DNA of 64,000 nucleotides, taken from the NCBI GenBank assembly GCA_900546515.1, contig URDG01000007.1, positions 1-64,000 of the forward strand, written 5' to 3'. Below are positions 16,672 through 28,400 of the stretch, piece after piece (the first letter of the stretch is position 1; each line of letters opens with the position of its first letter). Source of the stretch: an uncultured Eubacteriales bacterium. Its GTDB lineage: Bacteria; Bacillota; Clostridia; Oscillospirales; Oscillospiraceae. The notes beneath the pieces are model-generated. The model searched no databases and was not told the origin of the DNA. It was given only the letters and a program-made list of their open reading frames with translations. The position numbers were made by a program, and so were the translations under genes.

Positions 16672-18261
16672 ATGAAAAATTGGCTGAAAAAATACGCCGC
16701 ACTGCTGCTGGCGCTCATTTTGATAAGCGGAGTATGTTTTCTGTTTTCCAGCCGCAAAGAGGGCATGTTTATAGATGAGATATATACCTACGGTCTCTCA
16801 AACAGCTACTATGCCCCGTATGTCACCGATTTGAAAGACGGCAGCCTAATCGACAAGGTGATGACGCGGCAGGAGCTTGTCGATTACCTCACCGTTGGCA
16901 GCAACGACAGGTTTGCCGCGGGCTCCGTATACTACAACCAGACGCGCGATGTGCACCCGCCGATGTACTATTGGCTGCTGAACTTCGTTTCCTCTTTCTT
17001 TCCCGGGCAATTTTCCATGTGGCCCGCGCTGGTCATGAACTACATCATATATATGCTCGCGCTGGTTCTGCTCTACAAGCTTGTGATGCTCCTTTTCTCA
17101 AGCCGCCTGAACGCGGTAATGGCCGTGCTGCTGTATGGGCTGTCGACTATCGGACTGTCGACTATGCTGATGATCCGCATGTACGTGCTGCTGACGCTGC
17201 TGACAGTGCTGCTGGCCTACCTTATCGCACGGCTGATGCACGAAAAAAAGACCGTGCTGTATCCGCTCATCGGCCTGACTGTCTTTGCCGGACTGATGAC
17301 GCAGTATTACTTTGTATTTTACGCTTTTTTCGTGTGCCTGAGCTATGATATTTACGCGCTTATAAAAAAGGACTACCGCGGCTTTGTAATGTTCTCTCTT
17401 GCCGCACTGTGCGGCGCGGTATGCCTGCTGCCCGCCTTCCCGGCCTGCCTGAACCAGCTCTTTGCCGACGCGCTTGTTTCCGGCGGAAGCGCAATGGACA
17501 ATCTCGTCACTTTTTCTCAGTACCCGCAGCGGCTCGGCATATTTCTGCATGATTCCGCGCACCGTATGAAAGCCGTCGTGTACATCGCGGTCATTATGAC
17601 TATCGCCGCCGTGCTGAGCTGCAAAAAGATCGCTGCTGCCGCAAAAGAGAAGAAGCTGGCGCTTGACGCGCTGGTACTTATCGTCCCGGCTTTCGTCACC
17701 TTCGTGCTCGTCGCCGTTATCTCTCCTGTGACAGAGATACGTTATATATACAACATCGTACCCATGCTCATTCTCGCCGTTTCGCTGCTCGTGCATCTCG
17801 TGGAAGAGAGCGATACCGCGCTCAACACGATGAAGAGCATGAAGCTTTTCATCGGCGTGGCCGCAGCCGTTTTGTGCCTCTGGGAGGCGCGCTGCCTTGC
17901 GCCTGATTATCTCTATGACGAGTACAGCGACTATGACGCGATACTCGCGGAGCACAGCGATGATCCGTGCGTATATATCGACGATAATTACTTCTCCCCC
18001 ATCACCTATGACATGCTTCAGCTGATGAACTTTGACGACTTTCTCGTTACGAACAACACTGCATCTCAGGCAATGCTCAATTATATCGGCGGCGCGGATG
18101 AGACCGTGGTGTTCATCGACATCAGCAAGCAGTGGTCGAGCGGCTACGATGCAGAGAAGATAATCGCCGGGCTCAAGGAGAGCACCGGCTATGAAGAAGC
18201 TATTTCACTATACAGCAACGGATTTTCTGCCGTTTACCTGCTGAAGGGAGGAAACATATAA
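16672..18261 (+). CDS. GT-C fold membrane glycosyltransferase (PMT/ArnT-like)
   Basis: The 529-residue protein has about ten transmembrane segments. The first outer loop, after TM1, carries the acidic pair of the GT-C fold in GMFIDEIYTYGLSNSYY, then RDVHPPMYYWLLNFVSSFFP, a combination seen in family 39-like transferases that use polyprenyl-phosphate sugars outside the membrane. ATG 16672 is preferred over GTG 16660 because the GTGGAG stretch serves as ribosome binding site. It ends exactly where the GtrB-like gene starts, so the three genes are one operon. It probably transfers the sugar flipped by the downstream pair onto a wall polymer or protein; the acceptor is unknown. Confidence 0.78.
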   Translation: MKNWLKKYAALLLALILISGVCFLFSSRKEGMFIDEIYTYGLSNSYYAPYVTDLKDGSLIDKVMTRQELVDYLTVGSNDRFAAGSVYYNQTRDVHPPMYYWLLNFVSSFFPGQFSMWPALVMNYIIYMLALVLLYKLVMLLFSSRLNAVMAVLLYGLSTIGLSTMLMIRMYVLLTLLTVLLAYLIARLMHEKKTVLYPLIGLTVFAGLMTQYYFVFYAFFVCLSYDIYALIKKDYRGFVMFSLAALCGAVCLLPAFPACLNQLFADALVSGGSAMDNLVTFSQYPQRLGIFLHDSAHRMKAVVYIAVIMTIAAVLSCKKIAAAAKEKKLALDALVLIVPAFVTFVLVAVISPVTEIRYIYNIVPMLILAVSLLVHLVEESDTALNTMKSMKLFIGVAAAVLCLWEARCLAPDYLYDEYSDYDAILAEHSDDPCVYIDDNYFSPITYDMLQLMNFDDFLVTNNTASQAMLNYIGGADETVVFIDISKQWSSGYDAEKIIAGLKESTGYEEAISLYSNGFSAVYLLKGGNI

Positions 18262-19182
18262 ATGCTTTCAGTGATCCTGCCATCCTATAACGAGGAGAAG
18301 ATGATCCCCGTCGCTGCGGACACGATCTCCGCCATTCTGGAGCGCGAGAATATCGACTTTGAGCTTCTGTTTGTAGACGACGGCTCAAAGGACGCTACAT
18401 GGGAGAATATAACCCGCGCAGCAGAGCTCAATAAGCACGTCGTCGGCGTGCATTTCAGCCGCAACTTCGGCAAAGAGGCCGCGATGTTTGCCGGTCTTGA
18501 AAAGGCCAGCGGGGACTGCTGTGTGGTCATAGACTGCGATCTCCAGCACCCGCCGGAGAAAATAGTAGAGATGTACAGGCTCTGGGAGGACGGCTATGAG
18601 GTCGTCGAGGGCATTAAGGAGGACCGCGGCGAGGAGTCCGGCTTCCACAAGTTCGCTGCAAATAGCTTTTACGGGCTTATAAGCAAAGCGACCGGCATGG
18701 ACATGTCCTCGTCATCCGACTTCAAGCTGCTCGACCGCAAGGTCGTGGACACGCTCAACAAGCTGCCGGAGCGCAACGTATTCTTCCGTGCCCTGTCGTT
18801 CTGGGTCGGTTTTAAGAAAGCTACCGTGTACTACAGCGTGCGTGAGCGCACTGAGGGCGTGAGCAAATGGTCGACAAAGTCCCTTATCAAATATGCGATA
18901 ACGAACATCGGCTCATTCTCCTCCGCCCCGCTGCATATAGTCACCGTTCTGGGCTTTATAATGCTTGCCGTGGCCATAGTGTTCAGCATCATCTCGCTTG
19001 TGCAGAAGCTCACAGGGCAGGCTCTGGGCGGCTTTACGACGGTCATATTGCTGCTTATGTTCTCCAGCAGTATCATCATGATCAGTCTGGGTATCGTCGG
19101 ATATTATATCGCGCGCATCTATGACGAGATCAAGGGACGTCCCCGCTATATTATTTCGCAGATGGTAGGAGAAAAGAAATGA
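18262..19182 (+). CDS. GtrB-like polyprenyl-phosphate glycosyltransferase (GT2)
   Basis: A 306-residue GT2 enzyme. The N-terminal Rossmann-like part has VILPSYNEEKMIPVAADTI, FVDDGSKDATWE and the metal-binding DCDLQHPPE (DxD) near residue 92. The C-terminus has two transmembrane helices (about 230-255 and 264-288). This matches GtrB/DPM1-type enzymes that move a hexose from the nucleotide sugar to undecaprenyl phosphate on the inner face of the membrane. The start codon touches the upstream stop, and the end overlaps the GtrA gene by four bases. Confidence 0.88.
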   Translation: MLSVILPSYNEEKMIPVAADTISAILERENIDFELLFVDDGSKDATWENITRAAELNKHVVGVHFSRNFGKEAAMFAGLEKASGDCCVVIDCDLQHPPEKIVEMYRLWEDGYEVVEGIKEDRGEESGFHKFAANSFYGLISKATGMDMSSSSDFKLLDRKVVDTLNKLPERNVFFRALSFWVGFKKATVYYSVRERTEGVSKWSTKSLIKYAITNIGSFSSAPLHIVTVLGFIMLAVAIVFSIISLVQKLTGQALGGFTTVILLLMFSSSIIMISLGIVGYYIARIYDEIKGRPRYIISQMVGEKK

Positions 19183-19643
19183 AGGAAAAAATCATCGCAC
19201 TTTTCAAAAAATACAGAGAGATCATCGTTTATGTCATTGTCGGCGGTCTGACGACAGTCGTGTCATGGGTCGCAAAATTCCTGTTCAACTTTATCTTCTA
19301 TGCCGGAACGGCATTCCCCACGCCGTCGCAGAATCTGGTGCTGAGCATAGTCAACTGGGTCGCCGGCGTTGCGTTTGCCTATCCGACAAACCGCAAATTT
19401 GTCTTTGAAAGCAAGGATCCGAAGATACTGCCTGAGTGCATAAAGTTTGTACTCTCCCGCGTTTCCACGCTCATTCTCGATGCTGTTGTGATGCAGATCC
19501 TTGTCGCCGTCGGCCTCGACCTCTATATTGCAACGCTTATCTCCGCCGTTCTCGTCGTGATTGCGAATTATGTATTCAGCAAGGTGTTCGTCTTCAAGAA
19601 GAAAGATGCAGGCGCCGAAAACAAAGAAAAAGGCGCTGAATAA
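19179..19643 (+). CDS. GtrA family membrane protein
   Basis: 154 residues with four transmembrane helices and the GtrA pattern: YVIVGGLTTVVSWVAKFLFN at the start, NWVAGVAFAYPTNRKFVFES in the middle and LVVIANYVFSKVFVFKKK at the end. GtrA proteins are thought to flip polyprenyl-phosphate-linked sugar across the membrane. With the GtrB-like enzyme and the GT-C transferase it forms a complete make-flip-transfer module. It overlaps the previous gene (ATGA), showing translational coupling. Confidence 0.9.
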   Translation: MKEKIIALFKKYREIIVYVIVGGLTTVVSWVAKFLFNFIFYAGTAFPTPSQNLVLSIVNWVAGVAFAYPTNRKFVFESKDPKILPECIKFVLSRVSTLILDAVVMQILVAVGLDLYIATLISAVLVVIANYVFSKVFVFKKKDAGAENKEKGAE

Positions 19644-19650
19644 GCGGACA

Positions 19651-19696
19651 TAAAATATCCGGATGCGGTACAATGTGACCGCATCCGGATATTTTA
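19651..19696. terminator. Long bidirectional terminator hairpin
   Basis: TAAAATATCCGGATGCGGT and ACCGCATCCGGATATTTTA form a perfect 19-bp stem with an eight-base loop between converging genes. It overlaps the stop codon of the minus-strand gene at 19694. Confidence 0.9.
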
Positions 19697-19978
19697 TTTA
19701 CCTGTTTTTTTGCTCTCCGAATAGGTGAAAAGAATATTCCCCATCGACAGGGCGACAGCCGTTGCGATAAGCGCGGCCTCAAAGCTGAACGGAAGCGCCT
19801 TACGTAAAAGGAAGATAATGCCCAGCGCGGCAATATCGACCGCCATATGCCCGAAATTCATCGTCATCATGGCTTTCTGCGTGCCCTTTTCAACAGCCCT
19901 CTTCGTAATAAGTCCGTTGAGCCACGCGCCCGCCGCGCCCCACAGGAGGCCGACAAACGCCCCCAGAACATAATTCAT
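19694..19978 (-). CDS. Small membrane protein, AtpI/ATP-synthase-I-like
   Basis: ATG at 19978 follows GGAGGT; 94 residues with three to four hydrophobic helices (VLGAFVGLLWGAAGAWLNGL, a second at about 45-63, a third at about 68-88). The opening G-x-x-x-G helix followed by a short K/R loop resembles small AtpI/ATP synthase subunit I-type proteins, but no ATP synthase gene is nearby, so I leave it as an uncharacterised membrane protein. Monocistronic, converging with the GtrA operon. Confidence 0.5.
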   Translation of the reverse strand: MNYVLGAFVGLLWGAAGAWLNGLITKRAVEKGTQKAMMTMNFGHMAVDIAALGIIFLLRKALPFSFEAALIATAVALSMGNILFTYSESKKTGK

Positions 19979-20125
19979 ATCAGTTACCTCCGCGAACATG
20001 CGTTATATTTTATATAATAACACAAAAGAAAGCATACTGCAAACTGCTTTAAAAAATTTTCCCAAGCATATTTTGCCTCGGTTATATAAAGCGGCATGAC
20101 AGATAATATCGCCGAGGTGATAAAA

Positions 20126-20299
20126 ATGAGTCCCAAAGAATTACTCTATATTGAAGACGCACTTGGACACACTCAGTTTCTCATGGATCAGTGCCGCACA
20201 GCTGCCTCACAGCTGACTGACCCGGCTCTGCGCCAAAAGGCGCAGGAGCTTGTGAACGGCAATCAGAAGCTTTTCACGCAGTTTTACAATCTCGTATAA
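20126..20299 (+). CDS. Small CotF-like spore coat protein
   Basis: 57 residues starting MSPKELLYIEDALGHTQFL. ATG 20126 is chosen because GAGGTG lies six bases before it. The ELLYIEDALGH..FL..QC motif is typical of the short spore coat (CotF-related) proteins found in tandem in Clostridia. Helical, no signal. It sits 12 bases before a second coat gene, so the two probably form one sporulation-controlled operon; a TTATATA element lies about 40 bases upstream, but no clear sigma-K or sigma-E promoter can be called. Confidence 0.7.
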   Translation: MSPKELLYIEDALGHTQFLMDQCRTAASQLTDPALRQKAQELVNGNQKLFTQFYNLV

Positions 20300-20311
20300 G
20301 GAGGCAGCACA

Positions 20312-20560
20312 ATGAACGACAAGGAGATCATGGAAAACATCCTGCTCACCACAAAGGGTGTGTGTGACCTGTATATGCACGGCTCCATCGAGTCAGCAAC
20401 GCCTAATGTCAGACAGGCCTTCAACACCGCCCTCAACGACTCCCTCAGCATGCAGAGCGGCATCTATGAGCAGATGACTAACCACGGCTGGTACACCACC
20501 GAACAGGCTGAGCCGCAGCGGATGCAGCAGGTAAAGCAGAAATACTGCTGCGCGCAGTAA
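20312..20560 (+). CDS. CotF family spore coat protein
   Basis: 82 residues with an AAGGAGG ribosome binding site. The sequence NDKEIMENILLTTKGVCDLY, FNTALNDSLSMQSGIYEQM and GWYTTEQAEPQRMQQVKQKY is the CotF family core: a short helical bundle ending in a YxxEQA..qKi..v.qKY signature. It contains three Cys, two in the C-terminal CCAQ. The family forms part of the spore coat. Paired with the smaller coat gene upstream; their presence indicates a spore-forming host. Confidence 0.85.
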   Translation: MNDKEIMENILLTTKGVCDLYMHGSIESATPNVRQAFNTALNDSLSMQSGIYEQMTNHGWYTTEQAEPQRMQQVKQKYCCAQ

Positions 20561-20647
20561 GGCGAGGGCCTTACCTGAGCAAAAGTATTTCTCACCTCTG
20601 AAAAGAGCTGTCAGAACAGTCCCTGCGGGGCAATTTTGACAAGCAGC

Positions 20648-20675
20648 AAAAAACCACCCTTTCGGGTGGTTTTTT
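20648..20675. terminator. Bidirectional terminator after tuf and cot genes
   Basis: AAAAAACCACCC and GGGTGGTTTTTT with a four-base TTTC loop; A and T runs on both sides allow use by tuf (leftward) and the coat operon (rightward). Confidence 0.9.
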
Positions 20676-20696
20676 GTGTTTATGGGTAATTATAAA

Positions 20697-21950
20697 TTAC
20701 TCGTTGATGCCGATAACAACACCGGAACCGACAGTACGACCGCCTTCACGGATAGCGAAACGGAGGCCGTTCTCGATTGCGATCGGGGTGATCAGCTCGA
20801 CGTCCATGTCGACGTTGTCGCCGGGCATGCACATCTCAACGCCTTCGGGCAGGGAGATGACGCCGGTAACGTCGGTGGTACGGAAGTAGAACTGGGGACG
20901 GTAGTTGTTGAAGAACGGGGTGTGACGGCCGCCCTCTTCCTTGGACAGGACGTAAACCTGGCCCTTGAACTTGGTGTGGGGGTGGATGGACTTGGGTGCA
21001 GCCAGAACCTGACCACGCTCAACAGCCTTCTTGTCGATACCACGGAGCAGGCAGCCGACGTTGTCGCCAGCCTCTGCGTACTCGAGGGTCTTGTGGAACA
21101 TCTCGGTACCGGTAACGGTGGTCTCGGTGGACTCATCCTTCAGGCCAACGATCTCAACCTTGTCGCCGATCTTGACGCGGCCACGCTCAACACGGCCGGT
21201 AACAACAGTGCCGCGGCCGGAGATGGTGAAGACGTCCTCGATGGGCATGAGGAAAGGCATGTCTGCCTTACGGTCAGGAGTGGGGATCCAAGTGTCAACT
21301 GCTTCCATGAGCTCCTTGATGCACTTGAACTCAGGTGCATTGGGGTCGTTGGACTCGGAAACGAGAGCGTTCAGAGCGGAACCACGGATGATGGGGGTGT
21401 CATCGCCGGGGAAGCCGTAGAAGTCGAGCAGCTCGCGGACTTCCATCTCGACGAGCTCGAGGAGCTCCTCGTCGTCGACCTGGTCGCACTTGTTGAGGAA
21501 GACCAGAACGGAAGGAACGTTAACCTGACGGGCAAGCAGAAGGTGCTCACGGGTCTGAGCCATAGGACCGTCGGATGCAGCGATAACAAGGATTGCGCCG
21601 TCCATCTGAGCAGCGCCGGTGATCATGTTCTTGATATAGTCAGCGTGGCCCGGGCAGTCAACGTGTGCATAGTGGCGTCCCTGGATCTGAGCATTGTCCT
21701 CACCGGTCTTGTAGTTGTGGCCGATACGGTCTTCAGTCTGGTACTCGACGTGTGCGGTGTTGATGGTAATGCCGCGCTCGCGCTCTTCAGGAGCCTTGTC
21801 GATGGAAGAATAGTCGGTATACTCTGCGCCGCCCTGCATTGCAAGATACTTGGTGATAGCAGCGGTAAGAGTGGTCTTGCCATGGTCGATATGGCCGATG
21901 GTGCCGATGTTGCAATGGGGCTTGCTTCTGTTGTACATCTGTTTTGCCAT
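20697..21950 (-). CDS. tuf: Elongation factor Tu, with an unusual insertion
   Basis: GTPase that delivers aminoacyl-tRNA to the ribosome. All G motifs are present: GHIDHGKTT, RGITINTAHVEY (switch I end), DCPGHADYIKNM (switch II), NKCDQVDD and SAL. Domains 2 and 3 follow with VGLLRGI-type (VGCLLRGIDKK), RGQVLA and GGRHTPFFNNYRPQFYFRT. At 417 residues it is about 17-20 longer than usual. The excess is one block, roughly residues 72-88 (RIGHNYKTGEDNAQIQG), between EYQTED and RHYAHVDCPG, that is, between switch I and switch II. It is last in the str operon, with a strong ribosome binding site and terminator. Function should be normal. Confidence 0.97.
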   Translation of the reverse strand: MAKQMYNRSKPHCNIGTIGHIDHGKTTLTAAITKYLAMQGGAEYTDYSSIDKAPEERERGITINTAHVEYQTEDRIGHNYKTGEDNAQIQGRHYAHVDCPGHADYIKNMITGAAQMDGAILVIAASDGPMAQTREHLLLARQVNVPSVLVFLNKCDQVDDEELLELVEMEVRELLDFYGFPGDDTPIIRGSALNALVSESNDPNAPEFKCIKELMEAVDTWIPTPDRKADMPFLMPIEDVFTISGRGTVVTGRVERGRVKIGDKVEIVGLKDESTETTVTGTEMFHKTLEYAEAGDNVGCLLRGIDKKAVERGQVLAAPKSIHPHTKFKGQVYVLSKEEGGRHTPFFNNYRPQFYFRTTDVTGVISLPEGVEMCMPGDNVDMDVELITPIAIENGLRFAIREGGRTVGSGVVIGINE

Positions 21951-21982
21951 TAGAATATCCTCCTAATTAAGTTTTACAATAA

Positions 21983-24073
<2,091 letters not shown>

Positions 24074-24108
24074 TTAAAACTCCTGAACTTAATCTCTCTA
24101 AAATCAGA

Positions 24109-24579
24109 TCACCATCTGAAGTGGGCAAAAGCCTTGTTGGCCTCTGCGTTCTTGTGCATATCCTCGCGCTTCTTGACGGATGCGCCGAGGTTGTTGCATG
24201 CATCCATGATCTCGCCTGCGAGGCGCTCTTTCATGGTCTTCTCGCCGCGTTTGCGGGAGTAATCCACGAGCCAGCGCAGAGCCAGAGTCTGGCGACGGGC
24301 GGGACGAACTTCGATAGGAACCTGATAGGTTGCGCCGCCGACACGGCGGGCCTTGACCTCAAGTGCGGGCATGATGTTGTTCATCGCTTCGGTGAACGCA
24401 TCAAGCGGCTCCTTGCCGGTCTTATCCTTGATGATGTCAAAAGCGTCATAAACGACCTTCTGAGCAACACCTTTCTTGCCGTCGAGCATAACACCGTTGA
24501 TGAGCTTGGTCACCAGAACACTGTTATACAGAGGATCAGGCAAAATTTCTCTTTTGGGAACATTACCTCTTCTGGGCAC
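24109..24579 (-). CDS. rpsG: 30S ribosomal protein S7
   Basis: I take the GTG at 24579 as start (V/MPRRGNVPKREILPDPLYNS), because AAGGAGGG precedes it and S7 proteins begin this way; an upstream ATG at 24597 lies within the ribosome binding region. 156 residues. Conserved blocks KRGEKTMKERLAGEIMDAC and VGGATYQVPIEVRPARR are present. It binds the 3' domain of 16S rRNA and nucleates head assembly. Second gene of the rpsL-rpsG-fusA-tuf operon. Confidence 0.96.
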   Translation of the reverse strand: MPRRGNVPKREILPDPLYNSVLVTKLINGVMLDGKKGVAQKVVYDAFDIIKDKTGKEPLDAFTEAMNNIMPALEVKARRVGGATYQVPIEVRPARRQTLALRWLVDYSRKRGEKTMKERLAGEIMDACNNLGASVKKREDMHKNAEANKAFAHFRW

Positions 24580-24743
24580 GTTGCTTCCCTCCTTCATTAA
24601 AAAATGGAATCACAGGTACTCGAACGCATCTCTGCGTCCGTTGCGCCCCGAGGTTTATCCACATATTATAGATAAACGACAGGGCTGAGCGAGCAGCCTC
24701 CGGGATGACCGGCGCAGGGCTGCCCATGCCTTAGCTGTCGGAA

Positions 24744-25169
24744 TTACTTCTTCTTAGCAGCTTTGGGCCTCTTTGCGCCGTACTTCGATCTGGCCTGCAT
24801 ACGACCGTTCACGCCCTGAGCATCGAGGGTACCGCGGATGATGTGATAACGGACACCAGGAAGGTCCTTCACACGGCCGCCACGGATCATAACGACGGAG
24901 TGCTCCTGCAGGTTATGGCCGATACCGGGGATGTAAGCTGTGACTTCGTAACCATTGGTCAGACGTACACGGGCGATTTTACGCAGAGCGGAGTTAGGCT
25001 TCTTAGGAGTAGAAGTACGAACCGCGGTGCAGACGCCTCTCTTCTGGGGGGAGCTGAGATTGGTCTCTTTATTCTTGAGAGTGTTCAGACCCTTCTGCAT
25101 TGCAGGAGAGGTGGACTTGCTGGTGACCTTTTCTCTTCCCTTTCTGACAAGCTGGTTAAAGGTTGGCAT
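24744..25169 (-). CDS. rpsL: 30S ribosomal protein S12
   Basis: 141 residues, MPTFNQLVRKGREKVTSKST at the start and KRGVCTAVRTSTPKKPNSAL with the conserved streptomycin-contact lysines, then GGRVKDLPGVRYHIIRGTLD. It helps set decoding accuracy at the 30S A site. It has a basic C-terminal tail (KYGAKRPKAAKKK). The lysine of TPKKPNSA is the wild-type, streptomycin-sensitive form. First gene of the str operon, behind its own strong promoter. Confidence 0.97.
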   Translation of the reverse strand: MPTFNQLVRKGREKVTSKSTSPAMQKGLNTLKNKETNLSSPQKRGVCTAVRTSTPKKPNSALRKIARVRLTNGYEVTAYIPGIGHNLQEHSVVMIRGGRVKDLPGVRYHIIRGTLDAQGVNGRMQARSKYGAKRPKAAKKK

Positions 25170-25290
25170 TGTTTTCTCCTTTCTTTAGTCGTCATGGGCT
25201 CCCTGTGCTTTTGCTGTGCCGAAAGCCTTGAAAATCAAGGTTTTTTGTGCATTTTTGCAATAGGGCGCAGTGATACCCATGCAATGATTG

Positions 25291-25319
25291 AGTTTAGCAT
25301 ATTTCACAAACTTAGTCAA
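25291..25319 (-). promoter_or_regulatory. Promoter of the str operon
   Basis: On the minus strand TTGACT (25319-25314), 17 bases, TAAACT (25296-25291). The leader to rpsL is about 115 bases and contains a small hairpin, AACCTTGATTTTCAAGGCTT, near 25220-25245. Confidence 0.75.
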
Positions 25320-25397
25320 GAATTTTTGTGAAATAATATTTTTTTCTTTTTATTTTATTGTATCTTGCCGGGTCTGTTTCCCTGCTGCGCTAAAGAA

Positions 25398-25423
25398 CGG
25401 CGGCAGAGAAAACCCTGCCGCCG
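25398..25423 (-). terminator. Hairpin after the large surface protein gene
   Basis: CGGCGGCAG and CTGCCGCCG with an eight-base loop, about 30 bases past the stop codon. There is no long T run, so termination may be partial. Confidence 0.55.
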
Positions 25424-25455
25424 TGAACGGTCATAACGCTTTGATTTGATGCCGC

Positions 25456-28400
25456 TTACTTCTGCTTTTTCTTTTTGAGGACAGTGACTGCGCCTGCCGC
25501 CGTGATGGCGCTGAGCGCCATTATTCCTATGAGAAGTCCGAGGTCTGCATCGTCGCCGGTCCTGATAATGCCGTTGCTGCGGCCGGGGATCGTGGTGCTG
25601 CGCAGCGTGACCTTGAAGCAGGCAAGCGTATTGTCGCTCTGGAACCTGTAGGCCATACCGGTCTTGGAGTATATCCTCACGTAGTAGGTGCCGGCGTTGA
25701 GCGTGCTGAGATAGCTGCCGTTAAGCGTGACCATCGTGTGTCCCTGTCCATCGTCGCCCACGCTGAAGCTGCCTGCGGGCAGTAGAGTGTCATTCTGGGA
25801 GCTGAGATTGGTCGACATGCTGCGGTCAACCGAGACCGCGAGGAATTCTATCCCGCCGTCCTCAGTCTCGTAGGGAGCGTCTGAAATGAAGGTCAGAGTG
25901 GTGTTCGAGCCCTTCTGTATGGACTTTGCCTCAGTCGGTGAAATGATAACGGGGCTGAACTTGGTAACGACCCACCTGCCGTCAGATGCGCGCTGGGTGC
26001 ATTTATACTGGAATATCTTTGTGTCGCTGACAATGATCCTGCCGCAGTATGCGGAATAGTCCTTGTCGTAGTCGCCGCCGTAAAGGCTGTACTTTCCGCC
26101 CTCAAGCAGGACAAGATTATTATATGAGCCGCTGTATATTTCGACCTCTCCGGCATTGTCGATGCCGTTTATCTTATTGGTATATGTAAGGTCTGTGAGT
26201 GAATTTCCAAGCGTGACCTTTGCGCCGGGTTCGACGGCAAGCTTCTCCGCTTCGACCCCGACAATGGTGAGCGTCGTTCCACTGCCTGCCGTGATCGTTC
26301 CTTCGACCGTCATCTTGGTCACGGGGAGCAGGCTCCTGATCTCGACCGTCTCTGCGGGCGCCTTTACATCTATATTGCCGCTGACCGTCTTTCCGTTGCT
26401 CTCAATGGTAAGGGACTTGTCAATAACAAGATCCTTCTCGTGAATATCCTTGAGCAGGAGTATGGAGTCGCCCTCATCCGCGTCAAAGATCGCGCCTTCC
26501 ACGGTCGCGTACATCTTCTTATCAAGCCTTGTCAGGTTCTGCGCTTCAAATTCGCGCTTGTTGACATTCCATGTGCCGTCGCCGTTGTCAATGACCTCAT
26601 ACGTTGTGAGGTCGACATATGCAGTCGGGTCAAAGTTCGTCTTTGAGACCTTTATGCTGACATTCTTGGCTCTGCCGCCGGTCACTTCGCCGCCGTCCGC
26701 TCTCTCGAACACAGGCGCCTCGCCCTCATAGGTCCCGACAAGCAGAATACTGTCGTCGCCGAGAGCCAGCATACCGTTGCCTGCGCCTTCAAAGCGTGCA
26801 AGCACCCCCTTGGAGCTGACCGTGCCCTTGCCTGTTATCGTCAGTTCGGCCTTGTCTTCAATGACAAAGAGAGGCTTTGCCTCGATCATGGTTATATTGT
26901 GAAGCTGAAGGTCTATCTCAACAGGATTCTGAGCCGGAATGGTAATGCTTTCCGTCAGGCTTACATTGCTCAGCAGCCTGATCTTGCCGCTTATCTCTAC
27001 GCCGAGGGTATCCTTGGTCCCAAGCGCGTTGACAGCGTCCTGAAGAGTCTCGTAGAGGTGCACGCCTATTGCGGCGGCATATTTCGCATTGGCCTTTATG
27101 ACCGAGAAGCTGGAGATATTCACCGTGGCAGTTCCGGCCGCCTCATCATACGTAAACGTATTTCCGAGCGCCGCATCTGCATAATAGGTGTCCACGGTCA
27201 TGTCATCGTGGATATGCTCTATCTCCTGCGGCTCGAATCCCGTATAAATGCTGACCGCAATAGATTTTCCGTTGAGCCATTCATTCGGCACGGGAACGGG
27301 CTCGCTGCCGTTCACGCTGGCATAGGGCTTTATCTCATAGCTTATAAGGTTATCGCCGGTCTCCTTGACGGTCGCTCTGGCAAAGAGTTCAATATCGGCA
27401 ACTCCGTTTTCCGCCTGAGTATCGTCCGCAGTCCCGGCCGACGCCAGCACAGCCGCGCCGCCGAAAGCGCCCGCATCGGCACAGCGCTGAAGAAGCTCGC
27501 TTATTCTGGTTTCATCAAAGGCCGCGCTCAAACCGCTGACGCTTATGTACGCGCCGGGTACCGCGCTGTCGTCATCCATAACGCTCTGCGCGTCCTTGAG
27601 GATCTCTTCAACATAGACCGTGTGTCCGGTGGAATCAACATAGTGCGCCTTGTCAACGACCGTATAAACGCCGCCGCCAAGCGCGATGCTGCGCTTGGTT
27701 CCGGTGCACCACGCGCTCACATCCTGAGCGAAGCGGCCGCCGCTGACGCTGACGGTCTCAGGCAGCTCTGCGGTGATAGCTCCGCCGAATACGCCGGAGA
27801 TAATATCAAGCCTGCATGCCTGCTCCGCGCCGCTGTGGCTTATTCTGCCTGTCACGCTGACATTCTCAAGGCTCAGGCAGCCGGTATTGAGTATCGCAGT
27901 CTCAGCAGCGTCTGCACCGCGGGAAACAACGGTGCCGTTCTTTATTGCAACGTTTGAATAGCTGTGCAGCTCCTCGCCGGTCTCTTCATCGCGGCTGTAC
28001 TCATCCGCTATCGCAAAGCACTGGGCCGTCTCTCCGGTGAGAGTTATAGTATGCCCGTTGAGCTCGAATACAATATTCTTGCCGGCAGGCACAAAAACGC
28101 CCTCGGCCTCAACATCCTTCAGAAGCATGATGGTGGTGTTCTGCGCATTGGTAACGGCGTTGATCGCATCAGCAAGAGACGCGTATTTCTTCTCGCCTAT
28201 GCATGCCTCCGCATCAAGCTCCAGCTTCAGCCATGCGTCAAATTCTTCAAGCGATCCGAGTCCGAGCGTATCGGTGACAAAGCTGTAAAGCTCTGCCCTG
28301 TCCGCGCCGTTGGCGTCATATCCCGCCTTGCAGATCTTCTCTATATATGCGCCGATCTCAGCATCGCTCAGGCCGGCAAAGAAGCCCTCGTTCAGTTCTT

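Noticed and set aside
15012..16766. Minus-strand frame of 584 codons across the pyrophosphatase gene
   Set aside because: Antisense shadow of an intact, conserved membrane pyrophosphatase; low-complexity composition and no start signals.
20676..21953. Plus-strand frame opposite tuf
   Set aside because: Antisense of EF-Tu with the same ends as the gene; not a protein family.
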